From the NCBI GenBank assembly GCA_031272615.1, contig JAISTL010000207.1:1-6061 (forward strand): DNA of 6,061 nucleotides, given 5' to 3'. Source of the DNA: Methylobacteriaceae bacterium. Its GTDB lineage: Bacteria; Pseudomonadota; Alphaproteobacteria; Rhizobiales; Beijerinckiaceae. Of this stretch, positions 1 to 4,862 are shown piece by piece. Within the stretch, counting starts at the first letter, position 1. Each line of letters starts with the position of its first letter. A program made the position numbers and the translations under genes. The notes under the pieces are model-generated. The model was not told the DNA's origin. It did no database searches and saw nothing but the letters and a program-made list of their open reading frames with translations.

Positions 1-15
1 TCACAACCTGATTTC

Positions 16-29
16 GTTGTCAATACAAC
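16..29. promoter_or_regulatory. Palindrome overlapping a minus-strand TTGACA hexamer
   Basis: GTTGT-CAAT-ACAAC is a perfect 5-bp inverted repeat with a 4-base spacer. On the minus strand it contains TTGACA (18-23), the ideal sigma-70 -35 hexamer. A -10 at 17-bp spacing would fall just outside the left edge. This fits an operator over the promoter of a divergent, leftward gene, possibly bound by the DeoR protein encoded nearby. That assignment is inference; the downstream half of the promoter is not in the window. Confidence 0.3.
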
Positions 30-86
30 TTTGAAAGAATGTTTTTGCGTTGAACCGGGTAACAGCGCTTGTCATCGCTTCAGATC

Positions 87-183
87 CGGCCGCGGGACGA
101 CGGAGCTGTATCGTTTACCGCCAAAGAAAATAATGTGATTACCGTATTAATTTATCAATGGATTTTTGTAATTCCCGCGGCCG
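87..183. repeat. 11-bp GC-rich inverted repeat with a third CCGCGG at 198-203
   Basis: The arm CGGCCGCGGGA at 87-97 is the exact reverse complement of TCCCGCGGCCG at 173-183, and the two flank an AT-rich segment. A third CCGCGG palindrome lies at 198-203; with the copy at 175-180 it makes an imperfect stem (TAAT and CCGCGG against CCGCGG and ATTA, 169-208). Centre-to-centre distances are about 85 and 23 bp. The function is unknown; a looping operator is one possibility. GC-rich islands in an AT-rich leader stand out, but no known binding consensus was matched. Confidence 0.35.
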
Positions 184-211
184 CATTCAACCGGGCCCCG
201 CGGTATTAATC

Positions 212-220
212 TGTGGATAA
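212..220 (-). promoter_or_regulatory. Perfect DnaA-box sequence
   Basis: TGTGGATAA on the plus strand is the reverse complement of TTATCCACA, the high-affinity DnaA box. A perfect 9-mer is expected by chance only about once in twenty windows of this size, counting both strands. It sits in the most AT-rich part of the window, about 20 bp upstream of the candidate deoR promoter. I saw no second good box nearby, so a regulatory site or coincidence is more likely than a replication origin. Confidence 0.35.
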
Positions 221-231
221 CTCTAAAGATT

Positions 232-260
232 TTGAGTGATATCTCTTATCAAACTAGGAT
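232..260 (+). promoter_or_regulatory. Candidate sigma-70 promoter for deoR
   Basis: TTGAGT (232-237) and TAGGAT (255-260) are separated by exactly 17 bp and match the -35 and -10 consensus at four positions each. The element lies about 115 bp upstream of the chosen deoR start, in AT-rich DNA. Other AT-rich hexamers nearby (for example TTGTCA at 295-300) prevent a firm assignment. Confidence 0.3.
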
Positions 261-376
261 ATTGTAACATCCGCCGTTATTATTGAACCATTAATTGTCA
301 TGACGCATTGTTCCCATCATCATAATAATAATTGTGTCACCTGAACGAAAAAGGCTGGGATAAAGCGGGAGAAGAC

Positions 377-1219
377 ATGAATAAAAGCAATAAAGCCAAT
401 CCTATACTTGATATGGATGAAAAGCTGACTACCCAACACTCGTCCATGATTGTCGACAGAAAACTCAGTCGTCTTAAACTCCTGATCAAGGCGGTCGCCG
501 AAGAGGGGCCGATTCATCTCGGCAGGGCGGCTTCCATTCTCGGTGTGTCGGAAATGACCATCCGCCGGGATGTGGCGGAGAGCGGCGGCAGCTTGGGATA
601 TCTTGGCGGTTTTGTCGTTCCCGGTAACGTCGTGAATGCCAAAACCGATTACAATATGTCCCAGGAAAACGTCAGGCATGCGGCGTTGAAAGAGGAGGCC
701 TGTGCCCGGGCCGTCGGACTGATTGAGCGCGACGATGTCGTGTTTATCGACTGCGGGACGACCACTCCGTATCTCGCCGGAATACTTCCGGAGAATATGA
801 ATCTCACAATTGTATGTTATTCATTGAATATCGCTGAAATCGTATGCAGGAAAATCAAGGCGCGCGTACTGTTGCTCGGTGGAATATACGAACCGGGATC
901 CGAGACGTTTGCCGGTGAAGGGTCCTTGAGCCTGTTGGAGCAAATCGGTATCAGCAAGGCATTCTATTCGGCGGGCGGAATCCATCTCTCCCATGGCGTG
1001 AGCTGCTCGCATTTTCACGAAGTGACAATCAAACGCGCGGTCCTCGATAAAGCAGCCCAAAACTACCTGGTCGTGGACTCCAGCAAATTCAACCGGGTGA
1101 AGCTGGCGGTGTTTGCCCACATCAACCAGTTTCAGGGCATCATCACCGACAGTTCGATTTCCCCCGGAGATCTGGAGACTTTTCAGTCATGCGGCGTTCC
1201 GTTGATACATAACGGATAG
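377..1219 (+). CDS. deoR: DeoR-family transcriptional repressor, close to E. coli DeoR
   Basis: DNA-binding sugar-phosphate-responsive repressor. An N-terminal winged helix-turn-helix (about residues 30-80 of 280; core LGVSEMTIRRD at 55-65) is followed by the DeoR C-terminal sensor domain (about 105-258), with IDCGTTTP at 124-131, VCYSLN at 146-151 and LLGG at 166-169. Several stretches match E. coli DeoR itself more than generic family members (FxDCGTTTP, VCYSLN, AFYSAxGxHxSxG, VVDxSKF), so the ligand may be deoxyribose 5-phosphate; that is inference. The ATG at 377 has GGGAG five bases upstream. Met24 (446) aligns with E. coli DeoR Met1 but lacks a ribosome site, so the N terminus may be about 23 residues shorter. 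No deo catabolic gene is visible; targets may lie to the left. Base composition is clearly more AT-rich than that of the minus-strand cluster, suggesting possible transfer. Confidence 0.88.
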   Translation: MNKSNKANPILDMDEKLTTQHSSMIVDRKLSRLKLLIKAVAEEGPIHLGRAASILGVSEMTIRRDVAESGGSLGYLGGFVVPGNVVNAKTDYNMSQENVRHAALKEEACARAVGLIERDDVVFIDCGTTTPYLAGILPENMNLTIVCYSLNIAEIVCRKIKARVLLLGGIYEPGSETFAGEGSLSLLEQIGISKAFYSAGGIHLSHGVSCSHFHEVTIKRAVLDKAAQNYLVVDSSKFNRVKLAVFAHINQFQGIITDSSISPGDLETFQSCGVPLIHNG

Positions 1220-1226
1220 TATCACA

Positions 1227-1250
1227 GTGCACAGACGCGTGTTTCTGCAC
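1227..1250 (+). other. Weak hairpin after deoR
   Basis: GTGCACAGA (1227-1235) and TCTGCAC (1244-1250) can pair with a two-base bulge eight bases after the deoR stop. There is no following T-run, so this is not a standard intrinsic terminator. It could protect the transcript 3' end or be incidental. Confidence 0.2.
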
Positions 1251-1325
1251 CCGTTCAACGCAGCCGACAACTGTGTCACAGGGATGAGTGGCTGTGCATT
1301 TCACCGGCTTCGATAAGGAGACCCC

Positions 1326-1558
1326 ATGGAAGGGATGGATCGCATCACCCGACATCCGGACGTGATGGGAGGCAAAGCGCGTGTTCGCGGCATGAGGGTC
1401 ACGGTGGGCAGGATTGTCGGCCCGAATCGGCGCGGGCCACTCCGTTGACGATCTCCTTGCCGATTATCCCGTATCTTGAACGCGAAGATATCCTGCAGGC
1501 GTTGCGCCATGCCGCACGGCCGGCTGAAGGGCGTGAAGTCCCGCCTGCTCCGGCGTGA
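1326..1558 (+). pseudogene. DUF433 antitoxin-like gene broken by two +1 frameshifts
   Basis: DUF433 proteins are roughly 75-residue helix-turn-helix-like proteins, often encoded just before a DUF5615 PIN-like toxin and regarded as antitoxins. Three pieces in three frames rebuild one complete member. From ATG 1326, 32 codons carry ITRHPDVMGGKARVRGMRVTV. Codons 1426-1470 read IGAGHSVDDLLADYP. Codons 1472-1555 read YLEREDILQALRHAA to a TGA at 1556-1558. One extra base lies at about 1422-1425 and another at 1471; removing both gives about 76 residues, the family's usual length. AAGGAG (1315-1320) five bases before the ATG is still a strong ribosome site. As written, translation stops at the TGA at 1446-1448 after 40 codons. 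Decay is the simplest reading, but both extra bases sit at a CCCG, so assembly error must be excluded. Confidence 0.8.
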
Positions 1559-1600
1559 TACTCGCGCATGACATCAACCCGTCGCCGGGGAGAATGCGTC
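1555..1600 (+). pseudogene. Possible 5' stub of a DUF5615 (PIN-like) toxin gene
   Basis: A GTG at 1555 overlaps the DUF433 TGA (GTGA), the kind of coupling expected for an antitoxin-toxin pair. The first codons read (M)ILAHDINPSP, resembling the start of DUF5615 proteins, which commonly begin with hydrophobic residues, an acidic residue, an Asn and SP. After about 18 codons the similarity ends and the sequence becomes the antisense of the glycosylase 3' end. The toxin body is therefore missing, probably lost when the flanking glycosylase region was joined here. The stub is short, so the assignment rests mostly on position and coupling. Confidence 0.35.
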
Positions 1601-2234
1601 ACTCCGTGACAATCTCCCGAATCCTCACCCGCAGAACCGGCAGCAGGTCCGCTTCAAACCACGGATTGTCCTTGAGCCAACGGTTGTTGCGCCAGGATGG
1701 GTGGGGCAACGCCACTGACGGCGTGCCGGGCGCGTTGAGGCTGTTCAACCCGTTGCGCACCCGTTCGGTCAGGCTCCAGCCGCGCTGTTGCGGCATATGC
1801 CAATGCTGGGCGTACTGCCCGATGACCAGGATGAGGCGAAGGTCCGGCAGGGCCGAAAACAGCCGGTTCCGCCACAGTTCGGCGCATTCCCGGCGGGGCG
1901 GCAGATCCGCGTCGCGGGCGTCAAAACCCGGAAAACACGACCCCATGGGGATCACGGCCACCCGTGACGCATCGTAAAACTCGGCGTCGGAAAGGCCAAG
2001 CCAGCGGCGCAGGCGGATGCCCGATGGGTCGGCGAAGGTTTTGCTTTTGCGGTCAGCCTGCAGGCCCGGCGCCTGGGCGGCGACACACAGGCGCGCGGTT
2101 GCGCTGCCCTGGACAAGCGGGTTCGGTTCGTGGGGCAACGGCGGCGGATAAAGCGGCGCATCGGCGCAAACCCGGCACGCCCGCAGTGACCGCGCCAGGA
2201 GAGAAAATGCGTCATTCGCGCCGCCGCCGGTCAT
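1599..2234 (-). CDS. Uracil-DNA glycosylase family protein
   Basis: Predicted cytoplasmic DNA-repair enzyme of the uracil-DNA glycosylase superfamily (211 residues), which would remove uracil from DNA by cleaving the N-glycosidic bond. The first active-site motif appears as AQAPG (53-57, Ala where Gly is usual) and the second as LPHPSWRN (176-183), near the C terminus as in the family. CRVC at 20-23 could contribute to a metal site, but I do not see a complete four-cysteine cluster set. The regions WLGLSDAEFYD and VAVIPMGSCFPG resemble an uncharacterised alphaproteobacterial subgroup rather than Ung. The start is fixed by an ATGA overlap with the stop of the upstream thermonuclease (2231-2234), implying coupled translation. 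An open frame extends further upstream but encodes low-complexity antisense-like sequence. It is the last gene of the cluster; no clear terminator follows. Confidence 0.85.
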   Translation of the reverse strand: MTGGGANDAFSLLARSLRACRVCADAPLYPPPLPHEPNPLVQGSATARLCVAAQAPGLQADRKSKTFADPSGIRLRRWLGLSDAEFYDASRVAVIPMGSCFPGFDARDADLPPRRECAELWRNRLFSALPDLRLILVIGQYAQHWHMPQQRGWSLTERVRNGLNSLNAPGTPSVALPHPSWRNNRWLKDNPWFEADLLPVLRVRIREIVTE

Positions 2235-2879
2235 TTCCGCGACCCCCGGCCGCCGAAGAGCCAGTCCCAGATGCGCCCCGGCAGGCGGAAAAGACCGATG
2301 CGGTCGAGAATACGATCGAGAAATGAGGCGTTTTTGCGGGCGCGCCAGTCCTTCGGTTTCTCGAACTCCATGCTCCACAAACCGCGGCTGGCGGCGCGCG
2401 CCTCCCTCTGCTCCTTCCGGTAAGCGCCGGCGGAGATGGCCCAGCCGTTCCTCACCATTTCCGCGGCGATATCGGTGTTGGTGCTGGTGTCGATACATAC
2501 GGCCACCGGGCGCCCGTATTTGTCGGTGGCTTTCACCTCGCATCGGAGCGGTTTGTTCTTCGCCAGACCGCTCAACGCGTCCCGGGAGGTCCTGCCGCAG
2601 GGGTTTTCACCCTCCGCCGAAGAGCAGTACTGGTCCAGTTCGGGAGCGTCGATCCCGTAGAGGCGGACCCGATAATGTCCGTAATTCAACGTATCGCCGT
2701 CGGAGACATAACGCGGCGGGCCTTCAATCCTCCGCGGCCGGGAAAAGTAGTAGTATTGCAGAACATACGCCATGCCCGCGAACAGTCCGCAGACAATCAC
2801 CAGTTTTTTCAGTGCTTTCAGCAGACGCATCGCCCCTCCGGCCTCTCGTTCAAGGTGTTGCTTTTGCGGTCAGCCTGCA
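2041..2879. repeat. 22-bp exact direct repeat shared by glycosylase gene and remnant
   Basis: Positions 2041-2062 and 2858-2879 are identical; allowing one mismatch, identity extends five more bases to the left (28 bp in all). The first copy lies inside the intact glycosylase, the second in the remnant, 817 bp apart in the same orientation. They mark the duplicated unit and could support recombination that deletes or re-amplifies one thermonuclease copy. Confidence 0.75.
2231..2830 (-). CDS. Membrane-anchored thermonuclease (SNase-like), paralogue A
   Basis: Staphylococcal-nuclease-fold phosphodiesterase of 199 residues, probably calcium-dependent and acting on nucleic acid in the periplasm. 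A basic N terminus and hydrophobic segment (about 9-28) form an anchor or signal. The SNase domain (about 40-155) retains the whole active site: D46 in SDGDT, R56 in VRLYG, D61 and E64 in DAPE, and R107 in DKYGR, matching D21, R35, D40, E43 and R87 of S. aureus nuclease. Cysteines 69, 78, 97 and 112 could form disulfides, supporting an exported domain. GGAGGGG four bases or so before the ATG supports the start. It overlaps the downstream glycosylase by ATGA and is overlapped by 13 bp by the upstream remnant frame. It is a tandem paralogue of the gene at 3015-3611, at roughly 59% identity over the first 170 residues by my hand count. Confidence 0.9.
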   Translation of the reverse strand: MRLLKALKKLVIVCGLFAGMAYVLQYYYFSRPRRIEGPPRYVSDGDTLNYGHYRVRLYGIDAPELDQYCSSAEGENPCGRTSRDALSGLAKNKPLRCEVKATDKYGRPVAVCIDTSTNTDIAAEMVRNGWAISAGAYRKEQREARAASRGLWSMEFEKPKDWRARKNASFLDRILDRIGLFRLPGRIWDWLFGGRGSRK

Positions 2880-3018
2880 AAGCCTGCGCCCCGGGACGGC
2901 AACACCCCGGCAGGCGGTTTGAGTTTGTGGGGCGGCGACAACGAGCCGGCTGAAGCCGCGGCAAGACCGAAGCGGCGGCGCGGCGAGCACACATCGTCTC
3001 CGCACCGACCCCGGTCAT
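2818..3018 (-). pseudogene. Collapsed remnant of a second uracil-DNA glycosylase gene
   Basis: This stretch between the two thermonuclease paralogues derives from a glycosylase gene like that at 1599-2234. It starts the same way, with an ATGA overlap on the upstream thermonuclease stop and residues MTG. A middle part resembles the PHEPNPLVQG region but in another frame. The part at 2858-2879 (plus coordinates) is identical over 22 bases to 2041-2062 in the intact gene and encodes LQADRKS. Most of the catalytic sequence, including the PG motif and everything after RKS, is gone. An open frame of 66 residues nevertheless runs from 3018 to 2818 and overlaps the next thermonuclease by 13 bp, so ribosomes could still pass through to that gene. 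The last ~12 residues come from the thermonuclease leader rather than from the glycosylase. I would not expect a functional enzyme. Confidence 0.7.
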
Positions 3019-3611
3019 TCCATTCCGCGGAGTCTGCGGTACCATTCCTTCATGCGACGCACCAGGCCGGGAAGCTCCGTGCGATTGAGATAATGCTCGA
3101 GATATGTGCGGGTTTTGCGGGCGCGCCATTCCTCCGGCCGCTCGAAGAGCGTGTTCCACATGCCGCGATGGGCGGCGCGGGCCTCTGCCTCCTCTTTTTC
3201 GTAAGCGCCATGAGCGACCGCCCAGCCGCTGCGCACCATTTCAGAGGCGATATCGGCGCGGGTGTCGGTGTCGATGCATACGGCCACCAGGTAACCCTCC
3301 GCGTCCCGTTTCTTCACTTCGCACTTGAGCGGTTGTCTTCTGGCCAAACTGTTCAACATGTCCCGGGACTCCCGGCCGCAGGCCTTTTCACCATCAATGG
3401 CAAAGCAGTATTGGGCGATGTCGGGGGCGTCCATCCCGTGGAGGCGCACACGGAAATAACCGTAATTCAGCGTATTGCCGTCAACAGCGAAGCGCGGCGG
3501 GCCCAGAATTGTTTCGGGCCGGGCAAAATAGTGATATTCCAGAAAGTACGCCGCGCCGGCGAACACCCCGCAGACGGCCACCAACCCAATCAGTACTGTT
3601 ACCAGACGCAT
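3015..3611 (-). CDS. Membrane-anchored SNase-like protein, paralogue B, predicted inactive
   Basis: Tandem paralogue of the gene at 2231-2830 (198 residues), with the same architecture: hydrophobic anchor (about 5-25), SNase fold (about 40-155), basic C-terminal tail. All five cysteines (14, 69, 78, 97, 112) are conserved between the copies. The catalytic set is not: N46 replaces the metal-binding Asp (VDGNT), D64 replaces the general-base Glu (DAPD), and Y107 replaces the second Arg (EGYLV); R56 and D61 remain. In staphylococcal nuclease the equivalent positions are D21, E43 and R87, and changes there strongly reduce activity. The protein may therefore bind nucleic acid or a partner without cleaving, or be drifting. 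The start at 3611 has GGAGGGG just upstream; an in-frame ATG further upstream would extend into cobT and is unlikely. It lies 50 bp after cobT on the same strand. Confidence 0.85.
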   Translation of the reverse strand: MRLVTVLIGLVAVCGVFAGAAYFLEYHYFARPETILGPPRFAVDGNTLNYGYFRVRLHGMDAPDIAQYCFAIDGEKACGRESRDMLNSLARRQPLKCEVKKRDAEGYLVAVCIDTDTRADIASEMVRSGWAVAHGAYEKEEAEARAAHRGMWNTLFERPEEWRARKTRTYLEHYLNRTELPGLVRRMKEWYRRLRGME

Positions 3612-3623
3612 CACCCCTCCAGC

Positions 3624-3661
3624 CTGTCGTTCGACAGAATTCCCGGCGCCGAGACGGCGCT
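3624..3661 (-). other. Two hairpins between cobT and the SNase paralogue B start
   Basis: In the 50-bp gap, CTGTCG (3624-3629) and CGACAG (3632-3637) form a perfect palindrome just before the ribosome site. A second stem pairs GCGCC (3646-3650) with GGCGC (3656-3660) immediately after the cobT stop. Neither is followed by a T-run in the direction of transcription. They could be mRNA-processing or stabilising structures that uncouple the two genes' expression. Confidence 0.3.
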
Positions 3662-4681
3662 CTAAGTCACAAACCCGGCTGCCGCCGGCGCGTGCATGCC
3701 GTTGTGCACCTCCACCGCAGCCTTCACCATCGCCATGGCCAAAGCCGCCCCGCAACCGTCTTCAGCGCGAATCCCCAAAGCCAGTATGGGAATCTTGTGG
3801 ATTCGCTCCAGCACCTCACGATGCGCTCCCCGGGAGGAAAGACTTCCGGCGATGCAATGATCCAGCGTCGCCGGATGAATGGCATAAAGAACCGCCGCCG
3901 CCGCCGTGCAGGTGTAACCGTCGATAATCACCGGAATGTGCTGCAGGCGGGCGGCAAGAATTGCTCCGGCCATGGCGGCGATGTCGCGGCCGCCGAGGCG
4001 CGCCAGAATCTGCAGCGGGTCTTGCAGATAAGGGCCATGAAGCGTCAATGCCTGTTCAATCAACGCCGCCCGCCGGGCAAGAACATCGGCGTCAACCCCG
4101 GAATCCCGAACCAGCCAATTCTCCGCCGGGCCGCCGTAAAGAGCGGTAAAGACCGCCGCCGCCGCCAGATCCTGCCCCGTGGACACCGAGCCCAGCGCCA
4201 GGATGTCCAACCCGCCGTGCACCGCTTCCATGCCGTAAGCCATGGTGGCGACGCAGGATTTTTCATCCAGGGCTTCGCCGAAGGCAAAATCCCCCGAGGG
4301 GACGTCCACCGCCAAGTCAAAAACCCGGAAACCGAAACCGAAAACGCCGCACAGTTGTGTCACCGCGGCATTGCCCTCGGCATAGGCGTCAAGCATCGCC
4401 CGGGGCGACGGAGTATCGGCCGCCGCAATATCGTGCTGCGCCACGCCGTGGCTGGCGGCGAACACACACACCATGCCGCGTTTCAACTGCGGCGGATACC
4501 GGCGTTGCCAGGCGCACAGCCACTCGTTGAACCATTCCAGCCGCCCGAGACTGCCGAGCGGCTTGCCGAGGGTCGCCTCCTTGCCGCGCACGGCATCCCG
4601 CGCCTGTTCATCCGGCCCGGGTATCGAGACAATCATGTTGCGGATGTCCTGAAAAGGAGACATTTGCTGCGGGTAATTCAT
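3662..4681 (-). CDS. cobT: CobT-like nicotinate-nucleotide:dimethylbenzimidazole phosphoribosyltransferase, divergent motifs
   Basis: CobT makes alpha-ribazole 5'-phosphate from nicotinate mononucleotide and dimethylbenzimidazole for the lower ligand of cobalamin. At 339 residues it has the usual length, and family stretches are clear: GKPLGSLGRLE (39-49), SHGV (77-80), MAYGMEA (147-153), RLGGRDIAAMAGAILAAR (228-245), DGYTCTAAAA (254-263), PATLDHC (270-276). Two motifs differ from the canonical form. Where CobT normally reads GEMGIGNTT there is GSVSTGQDL (164-172), and where it reads RLGEGTGA there is RAEDGCGA (305-312), placing Ser165 and Asp308 at the two usual glutamates (E174 and E317 in Salmonella). 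The enzyme may have altered activity or substrate. The ATG at 4681 has AAGGA five bases upstream; the ATG at 4663 lacks a ribosome site. It heads the minus-strand cluster and diverges from the protease gene. Confidence 0.85.
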   Translation of the reverse strand: MNYPQQMSPFQDIRNMIVSIPGPDEQARDAVRGKEATLGKPLGSLGRLEWFNEWLCAWQRRYPPQLKRGMVCVFAASHGVAQHDIAAADTPSPRAMLDAYAEGNAAVTQLCGVFGFGFRVFDLAVDVPSGDFAFGEALDEKSCVATMAYGMEAVHGGLDILALGSVSTGQDLAAAAVFTALYGGPAENWLVRDSGVDADVLARRAALIEQALTLHGPYLQDPLQILARLGGRDIAAMAGAILAARLQHIPVIIDGYTCTAAAAVLYAIHPATLDHCIAGSLSSRGAHREVLERIHKIPILALGIRAEDGCGAALAMAMVKAAVEVHNGMHAPAAAGFVT

Positions 4682-4710
4682 CGTTTTCCTTTTTTCGGGC
4701 GAATGCATCC

Positions 4711-4730
4711 AAACCCGCACGAGCGGTTTT
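4711..4730 (-). other. Hairpin in the cobT 5' leader
   Basis: AAACCCGC (4711-4718) and GCGGTTTT (4723-4730) pair around the loop ACGA with one bulged C. On the minus strand this lies about 30 bases before the cobT ATG, so it could affect ribosome access. A GCATCC hexamer flanks it on both sides (4705-4710 and 4735-4740). No cobalamin riboswitch B12-box is recognisable in the 181-bp gap. Confidence 0.25.
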
Positions 4731-4750
4731 ACACGCATCCATTCTTGGGG

Positions 4751-4779
4751 TATCACCGAAAGATGAACAGGGTTATAAC
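4751..4779 (+). promoter_or_regulatory. Candidate promoter of the retropepsin-like protease gene
   Basis: TATAAC at 4774-4779 matches five of six -10 consensus bases. The hexamer 17 bp upstream, TATCAC (4751-4756), is a poor -35. Position is reasonable, about 85 bp before the start codon, within the divergent gap. The assignment is tentative. Confidence 0.25.
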
Positions 4780-4862
4780 GCCCTTGTGCTGTTCCGGCAC
4801 GCACCCCGGGACTCCGGATTTTATCGTTAACGGAGCGACAACGCAAGAAAGAGACCCGACAC

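Larger units (their letters stand above)
1..331. other. AT-rich non-coding leader upstream of deoR
   Basis: No credible gene is visible on either strand. Much of 121-330 is strikingly AT-rich (about one third G+C in the lines I counted) compared with the GC-rich genes further right. It holds several possible regulatory elements, listed separately: a palindrome over a TTGACA hexamer at 16-29, GC-rich inverted repeats around 87-203, a perfect DnaA-box sequence at 212-220 and a candidate promoter at 232-260. A near-match to the IHF consensus lies at 153-165 (one mismatch by eye). The region probably serves as the control region of deoR and possibly of a divergent gene left of the window. Confidence 0.6.

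Noticed and set aside
1..72. Minus-strand open segment ending in a TGA at 1-3
   Set aside because: It has about 24 codons between stops, with no start or ribosome site and no family resemblance.
332..376. TTG start at 332 for deoR
   Set aside because: No ribosome site precedes it, and it would lengthen an already long N terminus; the ATG at 377 has GGGAG at good spacing.
1422..1471. Programmed +1 frameshifting in the DUF433 gene
   Set aside because: The two CCCG sites lie in different frame contexts and two separate events would be needed in 76 codons; mutation or sequencing error is simpler.
1559..1598. Intrinsic terminator after the glycosylase
   Set aside because: Some GC-rich pairing is possible, but no T-run follows on the minus strand.
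2235..2543. N-terminal extension of the glycosylase to an upstream start
   Set aside because: The added sequence is an out-of-frame reading of SNase paralogue A, low in complexity; the ATGA overlap at 2231-2234 gives the natural start.
2772..3665. Plus-strand open frame of 297 codons over the SNase genes
   Set aside because: It is antisense to SNase paralogue B and the remnant, and has no ribosome site or domain.
4682..4862. Cobalamin riboswitch upstream of cobT
   Set aside because: The gap has one small hairpin but no B12-box-like sequence and is too short for the full aptamer.
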